Part shown: in pieces, positions 27,499-35,857 of the stretch
Numbering within the stretch: position 1 is the first letter of the stretch
Layout: every line of letters begins with the position of its first letter
Assembly (NCBI RefSeq): GCF_003151255.1
Contig: NZ_CP029481.1
Span: 2,542,001-2,606,000 of the forward strand
Reading direction: 5' to 3'
DNA: 64,000 nt
Source: Microvirga sp. 17 mud 1-3
GTDB lineage: Bacteria > Pseudomonadota > Alphaproteobacteria > Rhizobiales > Beijerinckiaceae
Program-made: the position numbers and the translations under genes
Notes under the pieces: generated by a model
Database searches by the model: none
What the model saw: the letters and a program-made list of their open reading frames with translations, nothing else
Told to the model about the DNA's origin: nothing

Positions 27499-28347
27499 TT
27501 AGAACGCGCCCCGCCACAGGGCCCAGATCTTGCGCCATCGAGGGATATCGACCTCCGTATGGAAAGGGTCGTAATCGCGCCGCTCCATGGCCTTCAGGTA
27601 GGGCTGGACGAGAGCCAGGGATCGGAAGGCCGGCTGGGCCTCGGCGGGTATCGTGGCCTGCAGGGTCCTGACCTGTTCGAGATGCCGCCGGGCAACGGCG
27701 CGCATGTCCCCGAGCGCTCCCTTGAGGCCCGGGCCGCCCCGTCCGGTCACGATATCGTCGCGCACCACCCCGTGGCGGGCGAGGATCTCGGCCGGGATGA
27801 AGACCTGGCCCTGGCGAGCGTGCCAGGGGAAGGCCCTCAGCAGCCCCGTCACCGCATAGGCGACGCCCGCATGGCCGGCCGCATCCGCATGGCCCGGATC
27901 GGTGCCGCTCATCAGCACGATGCCGGCGAGGCGGACGAGGCTCGAGGCTGTCTCGCCGCAATAGCCTTCCAGGTCGTTGAGCGACGGCATGGGATCGTCG
28001 TAGAGGTCGAAGATGCGCGCATCGATCAGGCTGACCAGCGCCGAACGCGGCAGGCGGAACTTGACGATGGTGTCGTCGAGGGCGGCCGCGATCGGGTTTG
28101 CGCGCACGTCTCCCCTCACCTCGCCCTGGAGCGCATCCCGCCACCATTGCAGGCGGATTTCCCCAAGCATGGCTTCGCGCACGGAATCGCGCACGCGGGC
28201 GATCTCGTAGTTGAAGGCGTGGAGTGCGTGGAGGTGCGGGCGCTTGTCAGCCGGGGCGAACTGGCTCGACCAGAACCGGTCGGGATCGGCCTCGCGGACG
28301 AGCGTCTCGCAATGGGAATAGGCGAAAGTCAGGTCCTCGGCGGCCAT
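27499..28347 (-). CDS. Squalene/phytoene synthase-like protein, NDUFAF6-like
   Basis: The 282-residue all-helical protein has the trans-isoprenyl synthase fold but the first Asp-rich motif of true squalene and phytoene synthases is absent; instead HAFNYEIARVRDSVREAMLG and RLQWWRDAL appear, the pattern of the NDUFAF6-like (complex I assembly factor) group. The second motif region reads LEGYCGETASSLVRLAG. The function in bacteria is not established. The ATG at 28347 starts 13 bases past the upstream stop with GAAGGGT ahead; a start at 28374 would overlap the previous gene. It is the last gene of the yajC-secD-secF block. Confidence 0.82.
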   Translation of the reverse strand: MAAEDLTFAYSHCETLVREADPDRFWSSQFAPADKRPHLHALHAFNYEIARVRDSVREAMLGEIRLQWWRDALQGEVRGDVRANPIAAALDDTIVKFRLPRSALVSLIDARIFDLYDDPMPSLNDLEGYCGETASSLVRLAGIVLMSGTDPGHADAAGHAGVAYAVTGLLRAFPWHARQGQVFIPAEILARHGVVRDDIVTGRGGPGLKGALGDMRAVARRHLEQVRTLQATIPAEAQPAFRSLALVQPYLKAMERRDYDPFHTEVDIPRWRKIWALWRGAF

Positions 28348-28360
28348 GTCAGGGCACCCT

Positions 28361-28747
28361 TCAGGCCACGGCAATCAGCGCCGCCGCGACCTTGCGGTTC
28401 TCGGCCAGCAGGATGTTGTAGGTGCGGGCGGCCGCCCCGCTCTGCATCACGTCGAGGCCGATATGGGCCTCGCGGAAGCGCTGGCGCAGACGCTCCGGAA
28501 CGGCCGCGACGTCCAGGCCGGTCCCGAGGAGCAGAAGGTCGATATCCTCCGCCTCCGCAAAGGCCGGGCCGAGGGATTCTGCCGTAATCTCCGCGACTGA
28601 CGAGACCGGCCAAGCCATGATGCCCGACGGCAGGACCAGGATCGATCCGCGATGGGACATGTCCGCGAAGCGGAAGCCGCCATTGCCGTAGGCATCGATG
28701 GGATAACGCCCCGGCACGAAGCCGTCGTAGATGCGTCCGCCGCTCAT
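28361..28747 (-). CDS. Mth938-like protein (NDUFAF3 homologue)
   Basis: The 128-residue protein belongs to the Mth938/NDUFAF3 family, seen in IDAYGNGGFRFADMSHRGSILVLPSG, the LLLGTG turn and DVMQSGAAARTYNILLAE. In mitochondria the homologue NDUFAF3 helps assemble the peripheral arm of complex I. Bacterial roles are unproven. It follows secF after 4 bases and precedes the NDUFAF6-like gene by 13 bases, a tight operon arrangement. Confidence 0.9.
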   Translation of the reverse strand: MSGGRIYDGFVPGRYPIDAYGNGGFRFADMSHRGSILVLPSGIMAWPVSSVAEITAESLGPAFAEAEDIDLLLLGTGLDVAAVPERLRQRFREAHIGLDVMQSGAAARTYNILLAENRKVAAALIAVA

Positions 28748-28751
28748 GGCC

Positions 28752-29696
28752 TCACTCCGCCGGAGCGACCTTGCCCTCCGGCGCCTTCGCGGTCTCCGTG
28801 CTGCGCAGGCCGATATAGATCAGCATCGGCGACGAGATGAAGATCGCCGAATAGGTGCAGATCACCACGCCGTAGAGCATCACCTGAGCAAAGCTCTCGA
28901 TGGCGCGGCCGCCGAAGATCACGAGGGCGACGAGCGACAGCGCCGTCGTGGTGGCGGTCATCACCGTGCGCGACATGGTGGTGTTGATCGACAGGTTCAG
29001 GAGTTCCTTGACCGGCATGGTCTTGTAGCGGCGCATGATCTCGCGCGTACGGTCGAACACCACCACGGTCTCGTTGAGCGAATAGCCTACGATCGTCAGG
29101 ATCGCGGCAATCGACGTCATGTTGAACTCGTGCTGGGTGATCACGAAGAAGCCGACCGTGAGCACGATGTCATGCAGGGTGCCGATAATGGCCCCGATGG
29201 CGAGCTCGCGCTCGAAGCGGAACCACAGGTAGAACAGCACCGCGACCACCGACAGGATGATGCCGATGGTGCCGGACTGGACCAGTTCGCCCGAGACGCG
29301 CGGCCCCACGGTCTCGACGCGGCGGAACTCGTATTCGCCCCCGAAGGTGTCGCGCGCTTTCTGGACGACGGCGCTCTGCGCGGCCTCGCCGCCCTCCTGG
29401 ATTGGGAAGCGCAGCGACAGGCCGCCGGCCGTGCCAAATTCCTGAACCTCCACGTCGCCGAAGCCGAAGCTCTGGGCCGTCTGGCGGATCTTGGCCACAT
29501 CGGCCTGGCCCGATTTGGCCTGCAGCTCCATGAGCGTTCCGCCCTTGAAGTCGATGCCGAAATTCAGGCCGACCGTCATGAGCAGAATCACGGTCAGCAC
29601 CGACAGGGTCGCCGACAGGGGGAACGAGAAGCGCCGGAGGCGCATGAAGTCGAAATGGGCGTGTTCGGGCCAGATACGGATGAGGCGCACGATCAA
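28752..29696 (-). CDS. secF: SecF, protein translocase accessory subunit
   Basis: The 314-residue membrane protein has six predicted helices: one near the N-terminus (SATLSVLTVILLMTVGLNF) and five in the C-terminal half. The family motif GIDFKGGTLMELQ follows helix one, and GYSLNETVVVFDRTREIMR is the conserved segment in SecF. With SecD and YajC it uses the proton gradient to pull preproteins through SecYEG and help release them outside. It starts 5 bases after the secD stop and precedes the Mth938 gene. Confidence 0.96.
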   Translation of the reverse strand: MIVRLIRIWPEHAHFDFMRLRRFSFPLSATLSVLTVILLMTVGLNFGIDFKGGTLMELQAKSGQADVAKIRQTAQSFGFGDVEVQEFGTAGGLSLRFPIQEGGEAAQSAVVQKARDTFGGEYEFRRVETVGPRVSGELVQSGTIGIILSVVAVLFYLWFRFERELAIGAIIGTLHDIVLTVGFFVITQHEFNMTSIAAILTIVGYSLNETVVVFDRTREIMRRYKTMPVKELLNLSINTTMSRTVMTATTTALSLVALVIFGGRAIESFAQVMLYGVVICTYSAIFISSPMLIYIGLRSTETAKAPEGKVAPAE

Positions 29697-29701
29697 ATTC
29701 C

Positions 29702-31315
29702 TTAGAAAGGAAGAACTTTCGGACGCATCCAGTGGTACCAGAGCGCAATCATCATGCGCGTCAGGGTCACGGCGGTGATCACCGTGGTCAGGATGCCGAG
29801 GATGAAGACCACCGCGAAGCCGCGCACCGGCCCCGATCCGAGGAAGAACAGGATGACGGCCGCAATGGCCATGGTGCTGTTCGAATCGACGATGGTCGCG
29901 AAGGCGCGCTCGAAGCCGGCCTGGATCGCGGACGGAATGGAGCGCCCAGCATGGGCCTCCTCACGGATGCGCTCGTAGATGAGCACGTTCGAGTCCACGG
30001 CGGTGCCGATGGTGAGCACGATGCCGGCGATGCCCGGCAGGGTCAGGGTCGCCTCCAGCACCGACATGAGGCCGAAGATGAGGCCCACATGGACGAGGAG
30101 CGCGATGTTGGCGAAGAAGCCGAAGACGCCGTAGGTCACGAACATGAAGATCATGACCAGAATGGCCGCCACATAGGTGGCCTTCTTGCCCGCCTCGATG
30201 GAGTCCTTGCCGAGGCCCGGGCCGACCGTACGCTCTTCCACGACGGTCAGCTTGGCCGGAAGCGCGCCGGCCCGCAGGAGCACGGCGAGGTCCTGGGCCT
30301 GCTGCACGGTGAACCGGCCCGAAATCTGGCCTGATCCGCCCGTGATGGCCGACTGGATGGTGGGCGCCGAGATCACCTCGTTATCGAGGACGATCGCCAG
30401 CGGCCGGCCGATATTCTCCGAGGTCGCCTGCCCGAAGCGCTGGGCGCCGCGGATGTTGAAGCGGAAATTGACGATGGGCTCATTGGTGCGGCTGTCGAAG
30501 GCCGGCTGCGCGTCAACGAGATCGCCGCCCTCGACGATGACCCGGCGCTCCACCGGCACCTTCTGGCCGCCGGCATCGCGCATGGGGAGCATGTCCACGT
30601 CGGTGGCGCCCTGCTGCCCGAGCATGCGGAATTCCAGCTTGGCTGTTCGGCCAAGGAGTTCCTTGAGGCGCTGCGGGTCCTGGAGACCCGGCACCTGCAC
30701 GAGGACGCGGTCAGCGCCCTGCCGCTGGATGCTCGGCTCCGTCGTGCCGCCGAAGTCGATGCGCTTGCGGACCACCTCGATGGACTGGTCGACTGCCCGG
30801 CGCACCTTCTCGTTGATGCCCGCCTCCGTGTAGGTGAGCGTGATCAGGCCGTCGGGCGTGCTGGAGACCTCGACGTCGCGGCCGCCGCCCTGGCCGAGCA
30901 CCGCATTGCCGATGGGCTGGGAGAGCTCGCGCAGGCGCGGCAGGATCTTGTCCCGCTCGGCTGCGTCCGGCACGCGGATCTGCACTCCACGGGGATTGAG
31001 CTGAATGCCGCCCTGAGGCGACACCCGGGCCTCGCGGAGCACCCGGCGCACGTCGTCGCGCAGCTGGGTGCTCTGCGTGCGGATGAGGTCCTGCACGTCG
31101 ACCTCGAGGAGGACGTGGGATCCACCCTGAAGGTCGAGCCCGAGCACCACCGCGCGGGAAGGGATCAGCCAGGACGGCACCCATCCTGGCAGGGAGTGCT
31201 GGAATGCTTCGCGCTGCTCGCGGCTCATCAGGCTCGGAACGGCGAGAAGAAGGCCGATCAGGATGACCGCCATGGTGGCGATGATCTTCGACTTCGAGAA
31301 GCGCAGCATCGTCAA
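29702..31315 (-). CDS. secD: SecD, protein translocase accessory subunit
   Basis: The 537-residue partner of SecF has an N-terminal helix (IIATMAVILIGLLLAVPSL), the motif GLDLQGGSHVLLEVD, a large periplasmic P1 domain (about 60-340) and five C-terminal helices ending with TIVDSNSTMAIAAVILFFLG and the family segment RIREEAHAG. The size is shorter than E. coli SecD and typical of alphaproteobacteria. The start is 28 bases after yajC; secF follows 5 bases later, so the three are co-transcribed. Confidence 0.96.
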   Translation of the reverse strand: MTMLRFSKSKIIATMAVILIGLLLAVPSLMSREQREAFQHSLPGWVPSWLIPSRAVVLGLDLQGGSHVLLEVDVQDLIRTQSTQLRDDVRRVLREARVSPQGGIQLNPRGVQIRVPDAAERDKILPRLRELSQPIGNAVLGQGGGRDVEVSSTPDGLITLTYTEAGINEKVRRAVDQSIEVVRKRIDFGGTTEPSIQRQGADRVLVQVPGLQDPQRLKELLGRTAKLEFRMLGQQGATDVDMLPMRDAGGQKVPVERRVIVEGGDLVDAQPAFDSRTNEPIVNFRFNIRGAQRFGQATSENIGRPLAIVLDNEVISAPTIQSAITGGSGQISGRFTVQQAQDLAVLLRAGALPAKLTVVEERTVGPGLGKDSIEAGKKATYVAAILVMIFMFVTYGVFGFFANIALLVHVGLIFGLMSVLEATLTLPGIAGIVLTIGTAVDSNVLIYERIREEAHAGRSIPSAIQAGFERAFATIVDSNSTMAIAAVILFFLGSGPVRGFAVVFILGILTTVITAVTLTRMMIALWYHWMRPKVLPF

Positions 31316-31343
31316 CTCAACCTTTTCTGGGAGAAGGCCCTGT

Positions 31344-31691
31344 TCAGGCCTTCACCGGCTCGCTCTTGGTCCGGACTTCGGAAATGTTGGAGCGCGCGAC
31401 CTTCACCTTCACGCCGTCCGCGATCTCGACCTCGATGTCGGTGCTGTCTTCGAGGACACGCGTCACCTTTCCGACGATTCCGCCGGAGGTCACCACGACG
31501 TCGCCGCGGCGCACGTTCTTGATCATCTCCTGATGCTCCCGCACCCGGCGCTGCTGCGGACGGATGATCAGGAACCACATGATGACGAAAATGAGGATGA
31601 AGGGGACGATATTCGTGATCAGCGAAGTCATGTCTCCCCCGGTGGGGGCCCCTTGCGCGAAGGCGGGCGTGATGAACAAGCGGCTCTCCAT
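31344..31691 (-). CDS. yajC: YajC, preprotein translocase subunit
   Basis: The 115-residue protein has one membrane helix (DMTSLITNIVPFILIFVIMWFLIIRP) followed by PQQRRVREHQEMIKNVRRGD, VVVTSGGIVGKVTRV and a C-terminal beta domain, exactly the YajC layout. It joins SecDF in the holotranslocon. It is the first gene of the minus-strand yajC-secD-secF-Mth938-NDUFAF6-like operon. The gap of 169 bases to the divergent DUF815 gene presumably holds its promoter. Confidence 0.95.
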   Translation of the reverse strand: MESRLFITPAFAQGAPTGGDMTSLITNIVPFILIFVIMWFLIIRPQQRRVREHQEMIKNVRRGDVVVTSGGIVGKVTRVLEDSTDIEVEIADGVKVKVARSNISEVRTKSEPVKA

Positions 31692-31860
31692 GGAGTAAGG
31701 CGCGTGGCTGGCCTTGTGGCCTGCCCGCGCCGGGACAGTGTCAGAACGGGGCGGACTATACCCATCGACTTCGCGAAATCAATGAAGTTGCGGGGATTTC
31801 CAGAGTCTCCCGCCATGGACGGTATCCCGCTTCCGCGATAAGCAAGGGTTTTTATCCCTC

Positions 31861-32784
31861 ATGAGCGTCATGTCCAAGCCTCTCTCCGACCCTTCCCGCC
31901 CCTCGGATCCGAGTTCCGCCCTTGCGTCCCCAGACGCTTTGGAGCTGCTGCGCCGCATTGCGGACGCTCTCGACCGGCTCTCGCCCACGGCTCGGGTTCA
32001 CGCGGATTTGACCGCGGCGGACGCCTTCGTCTGGCAACCGGCCGCCCGCCGACTCGTGCCGGTGCCGAAGGTCAACCGGGTTGAGATGAGCCTCCTGCGC
32101 GGCATCGACCGGGTTCGGGACACCCTGGCCGAGAACACTCGCCGCTTCGCCTCGGGCCTTCCGGCCAACAATGCCCTGCTCTGGGGCGCCCGTGGCATGG
32201 GCAAGTCGTCGCTGGTCAAGGCGGTCCATGCGGAGGTGAACCATGTGAGGGCACCCGAATCGCCGCCTCTCAAGCTCATCGAGATCCACCGGGAGGATAT
32301 CGAGTCCCTGCCGGACCTGATGTCCCTGCTGCGCGCGGATCCGCACCGCTTCGTGATCTTCTGCGACGACCTCTCGTTCGATTCCGACGACACCTCCTAC
32401 AAGTCCCTGAAGGCGGTGCTGGAGGGCGGCATCGAGGGCCGGCCGGGCAACGTGATCTTCTACGCCACGTCGAACCGCCGCCATCTCCTTCCACGGGACA
32501 TGATGGAGAACGAGCGCTCGACGGCCATCAACCCGGGCGAGGCCGTGGAAGAAAAGGTTTCCCTCTCGGACCGCTTCGGGCTCTGGCTCGGCTTCCACAA
32601 ATGCAGCCAGGACGAATATCTCGACATGGTCTTCGGCTACGTGGACCATCTCGGCCTCACGGGCGACCGGGACACGATCCGCGCCGAGGCCCTCGAATGG
32701 GCCACCACCCGCGGCGCTCGCTCCGGCCGCACCGCCTGGCAGTACATCCAGGATCTGGCTGGAAGGCTGGGGAAGGCGATCTGA
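31861..32784 (+). CDS. DUF815 family AAA+ ATP-binding protein
   Basis: The 307-residue protein has a Walker A GARGMGKSS near residue 112 and Walker B RFVIFCDDLSF near 165, with the DUF815 signatures ALLWGARGMGKSSLVKAVHAEV, LIEIHREDIESLPDL and YATSNRRHLLPRDMMEN. The role of DUF815 proteins is unknown; they are predicted AAA+ ATPases. An N-terminal Pro/Ser-rich segment precedes a helical region. The start could be 31861 or 31870 (second ATG). It stands alone on the plus strand between two minus-strand blocks. Confidence 0.9.
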   Translation: MSVMSKPLSDPSRPSDPSSALASPDALELLRRIADALDRLSPTARVHADLTAADAFVWQPAARRLVPVPKVNRVEMSLLRGIDRVRDTLAENTRRFASGLPANNALLWGARGMGKSSLVKAVHAEVNHVRAPESPPLKLIEIHREDIESLPDLMSLLRADPHRFVIFCDDLSFDSDDTSYKSLKAVLEGGIEGRPGNVIFYATSNRRHLLPRDMMENERSTAINPGEAVEEKVSLSDRFGLWLGFHKCSQDEYLDMVFGYVDHLGLTGDRDTIRAEALEWATTRGARSGRTAWQYIQDLAGRLGKAI

Positions 32785-32967
32785 CGAGCGCCGCCCCAAT
32801 CCCCTCCCCGTCACTGCGGGGTGGTCCGTAAAATCAGGCCCGGAATGACGAGAGTGGTTCGGGGACATCCTGCCTTGTAGACGCGAAAAAGGGACGGTGG
32901 CTGAGCTCCACCGTCCCCTTCCGGGATCAGCCTCGGGTCTCGAAAGCCGACCTAAACTGCTTGGCGA
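32785..32967. other. Gap with degenerate repeat fragment and nlpD-like terminator
   Basis: It contains a CCTCCCC...GGGGTGG-like imperfect hairpin near 32803-32823, and GGCCCGGAATGAC at 32837-32849, a half-unit of the repeat found at 49738 and 57208. The terminator of the minus-strand gene follows at 32886-32917. No gene seen. Confidence 0.5.
32886..32917 (-). terminator. Rho-independent terminator of the NlpD-like gene
   Basis: On the minus strand GGGACGGTGG and its complement (plus arms 32891-32900 and 32908-32917) form a ten-base stem with a seven-base loop, followed by five T residues (plus-strand A run at 32886-32890). Confidence 0.9.
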
Positions 32968-34251
32968 TCAGCCGCCGAGATGCTTGAGCGGGTCGACCGG
33001 AGTGGCGCCCTTGCGGATCTCGAAATGGAGCTGGGGCGAAGTGACGTTGCCGGTCTGGCCGGAAGTGGCGATCACCTGGCCGCGCTTGACCTGCTCGCCG
33101 CGCTTCACGTTGAGCGAGCCGTTATGGGCGTAGGCCGAGACGAAGCCGTTCTCGTGCCGGATCAGGACGAGGTTGCCGTAGCCCTTCACCTCGCTGCCCG
33201 CATAGGTGACGGTTCCGGCCTCGGCGGCCTTCACGGGCGTTCCTTCGGGGACCGCGATGTTGATGCCCTCGTTGCCGCCATTCGCGCCGAACCCGGCGAT
33301 GACACGGCCACGGGCCGGCCAGCGGAAGTCGCCCGACGGCTCAACGCTGGCGGTCTGCTCCGGCTCCTGGACGGGCTCTTTCTTGGCGACAGGCTGCGGT
33401 GCGGGCGCAGCGGCCACCGCCGGAGCGGCGGGCTGGGGCGCAGCCACAGGCTTCAACGGCTGAGGCTCGGCCACGGCCGCGACCTTCTGCGGCTCTACCG
33501 GACGCGGCGCAGACACGAGGGGCTCGCTGCCGGCGGTCGCGACCTTCACGGGGGCGACCGGCTCGGCTTTGGCCACGGCGGAGCCGGGGCGGACATGCTT
33601 CGGCGCGCCGACCGGTTCGACCGGCGCGGCATCGGCCTTCTTGTTCTCGACGAGACGGAATTTCGGCTGAGGAGCAGCGGGCTGCGCGACAGGAGCAGGC
33701 GCGGGAGCCCGAGCGGCCGAGGCGACCTGCGTGCCGGAACCCGCGCCGTAGACCGGGATCACCAGACGCTGGCCTGGGCGGACCTGAGAGGGGCTCGTCA
33801 GGCCGCTGGCCGCGATGATCGCGCTGGCCGGGACACCGTAGCGCTGGGAAATTCCATTGAGCGTATCGTTGCTGCCGACTGTGATCGTCGTTCCGCCAGC
33901 GGAGGACCATCCGCCAGTGCCACCGGGAGCGCTGCGCACCGGGGCGGGCGCGGAAGCGATCTGCGTCGGCTGCGCGGCAGGCTGAGACAGAGGCTGGGAT
34001 TGAATGGGCGGCAGAGCCTGTGACTGCACCGGCGAGGTCGGCATGGCGGCCATCTGCTGCGGCTGAGGCTGGGCCTGCGGCGCGGATGCGCTGCTGTCGA
34101 ACCTGTCGCTTGCCGAGAATGGATTGGAGAACGGATTGTCGGCGAAGCGCATCGTGTCCGAACTACAGGCTGCCGCGGCACTCCCGATCACGCTCACCAG
34201 AGCGATCCGCGAAATCGCGACCCAATGCCCAGAACCCCTACGCTGCCGCAT
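32968..34251 (-). CDS. nlpD: NlpD-like lipoprotein with LysM and degenerate LytM (M23) domain
   Basis: The 427-residue lipoprotein has a signal with lipobox cysteine at 29 (VIGSAAAACSS), a long Pro/Gln/Ala-rich linker, a LysM peptidoglycan-binding domain (~121-168, NDTLNGISQRYGVPASAI) and a C-terminal LytM domain (~306-427). Zinc ligands of active LytM enzymes are replaced: the HxxxD pair reads Asn327 and Asn331 (NEGINIA), and HLH reads QLH (Gln407), leaving only His409. Such degenerate LytM proteins, e.g. NlpD and EnvC, activate amidases for cell separation. It is the last gene of surE-pcm-nlpD, the order also found in E. coli. The GTG/ATG upstream extension to 34311 is not used, since the lipobox needs the start at 34251. 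Confidence 0.88.
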   Translation of the reverse strand: MRQRRGSGHWVAISRIALVSVIGSAAAACSSDTMRFADNPFSNPFSASDRFDSSASAPQAQPQPQQMAAMPTSPVQSQALPPIQSQPLSQPAAQPTQIASAPAPVRSAPGGTGGWSSAGGTTITVGSNDTLNGISQRYGVPASAIIAASGLTSPSQVRPGQRLVIPVYGAGSGTQVASAARAPAPAPVAQPAAPQPKFRLVENKKADAAPVEPVGAPKHVRPGSAVAKAEPVAPVKVATAGSEPLVSAPRPVEPQKVAAVAEPQPLKPVAAPQPAAPAVAAAPAPQPVAKKEPVQEPEQTASVEPSGDFRWPARGRVIAGFGANGGNEGINIAVPEGTPVKAAEAGTVTYAGSEVKGYGNLVLIRHENGFVSAYAHNGSLNVKRGEQVKRGQVIATSGQTGNVTSPQLHFEIRKGATPVDPLKHLGG

Positions 34252-34367
34252 AACTTTACCCCAACCGACGCAACTCGATGGCGGGATTAAAACCGTATTG
34301 AGGTTAAGCAACCGTTTCCGGTCTGAATTTTGTCGTAACCGTAAGTGAAAAATTTTTGCGACGCCCG

Positions 34368-35078
34368 TCAGAGCGTCTCGGCGACGCCCCGCACGAGAGG
34401 CGAGAGGCGCAGAACAGCGCCGAGTTCCTGGCGCAGTTCGCCCTCCTCGGTCCGCTCGACCGTCACGAGCCGGGGCGGAGCACCCTCCCCGGCCAAAGCC
34501 CCCACGAGGCGCCCACCCGGCCCCAGCAGCGCCGTGAGCGCATCGGGGATCTCAGGGACCGTGCCGTTGAGGAGGATGCGGTCGAACCGCTCGCGCGGGC
34601 GCAGAGCGAGCCCGTCCCCGACCTCCATGCGGACCTTGCCGGCCTCGACGATCTTCAGGTGCTGACGCGCGGCCTCCGCGAGGGTGTTGAAGCGCTCGAC
34701 CGTGGAGATGTCCGCGCCGAGCCGCGCCAGGAGCGCCGTGACATAGCCTGTTCCGGTGCCTACCTCGAAGACGTGCTGGCCCGGAGAGACCCGAAGGGCG
34801 AGCAGCATGGCCGCGACAGTGCCGGGGCCCGTCATGGTCTGCCCGCAGGGCAGCGGGAGAGCGACGTCGGTCCGTGCCAGGTCCGTGAAGCGGCGGGGCG
34901 CGAAGACCTCGCGGGGGACGAGTTCCATGGCGCGCAGGAGAGCCGTATCGCGGATGCCCCGCGCCCGCAGCGACAGGATGAAGGATGCGACACCGACCGC
35001 CTGCTCCTCGGCGCGGCGATCTTCCTGCCCGTCGAGGGGAAGGTCGATCCGGTCCGGTCGGGGAGCCTGGTCCGTCAT
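34368..35078 (-). CDS. pcm: Pcm, protein-L-isoaspartate O-methyltransferase
   Basis: The 236-residue class I SAM methyltransferase repairs isoaspartate residues in damaged proteins. Motif I reads VFEVGTGTGYVTALLARLG, preceded by the family segment PLPCGQTMTGPGTVAAMLLAL and the N-terminal RDTALLRAMELVPREVF. Its length is slightly above E. coli Pcm because of a charged N-terminal extension (DQAPRPDRIDLPLDGQED). It follows surE after a 16-base gap and precedes the NlpD-like gene, the conserved surE-pcm-nlpD cluster. Confidence 0.95.
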   Translation of the reverse strand: MTDQAPRPDRIDLPLDGQEDRRAEEQAVGVASFILSLRARGIRDTALLRAMELVPREVFAPRRFTDLARTDVALPLPCGQTMTGPGTVAAMLLALRVSPGQHVFEVGTGTGYVTALLARLGADISTVERFNTLAEAARQHLKIVEAGKVRMEVGDGLALRPRERFDRILLNGTVPEIPDALTALLGPGGRLVGALAGEGAPPRLVTVERTEEGELRQELGAVLRLSPLVRGVAETL

Positions 35079-35094
35079 GGGGTCGGCAGGCTCC

Positions 35095-35856
35095 TCACTC
35101 GAAGGCCCGCGCGTAGCGCGTCAGGCTGGGCTCGTCCGTCATGTCGAGACGTAAGGGCGTCACGGCGATCCGGCGGTTGGCGATGGCCCAGAGATCCGTG
35201 CCGTTGCCGGGCGTGAAGGGTTTGCGCTCGAAGGCGATCCAGTAATAGGGATTGCCGCGTCCGTCCTCGCGCTCGTCGAGGCGAAGCAACTCCTGCGTCC
35301 GCTGGCCCTGGTTGACCACCGCCGCGCCCTCGACCTCCTCCGGTTCGCAACCCGGGAAGTTCACGTTGACAAGGGTCCCCGGATCGATGCCGAGATCCAG
35401 GATCCGGCGGATCACCTTCGGGCCGTGATGCTCCGCGCAGTGCCACGGGAGTTCATGGCGGCCGCCGGCCCCATAGGCCTGGGAGAGCGCAATGGACGGA
35501 ACGCCGAGGATCGTGCCCTCGATGGCGCCCGCGACCGTGCCCGAATAGGTCACGTCCTCGGCCACGTTCTGGCCGCGGTTGACGCCGGACAGGACGAGAT
35601 CCGGCTTGGCGCCCCTCAGCAGGTGACGCACGCCCATGATCACGCAGTCGGTCGGCGTGCCCTTCACGGCGAAGTGGCGCTCCGAAATCTCGCGCAGGCG
35701 CAAGGGATCGTTGAGGGAAAGCGAATGGGCGACGCCGCTCTGGTCCGTTTCCGGCGCCACGACCCACACGTCGTCCGAGAGGGACCGGGCAATGGCCTCG
35801 AGGCTCTTCAGCCCCGGGGCGTGGATGCCGTCGTCGTTGGTGCAGAGAATGCGCAT
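35095..35856 (-). CDS. surE: SurE, 5'/3'-nucleotidase
   Basis: The 253-residue metal-dependent nucleoside-5'(3')-monophosphatase has the invariant N-terminal [13 protein letters not shown], with the Asp-Asp pair as metal ligands, then [20 protein letters not shown] and the GVPSIALSQ segment. SurE is linked to stationary-phase survival. Its start lies one base past the serS stop, so it is tightly coupled, and pcm follows. Confidence 0.96.
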   Translation of the reverse strand: MRILCTNDDGIHAPGLKSLEAIARSLSDDVWVVAPETDQSGVAHSLSLNDPLRLREISERHFAVKGTPTDCVIMGVRHLLRGAKPDLVLSGVNRGQNVAEDVTYSGTVAGAIEGTILGVPSIALSQAYGAGGRHELPWHCAEHHGPKVIRRILDLGIDPGTLVNVNFPGCEPEEVEGAAVVNQGQRTQELLRLDEREDGRGNPYYWIAFERKPFTPGNGTDLWAIANRRIAVTPLRLDMTDEPSLTRYARAFE

Positions 35857-35857
35857 G

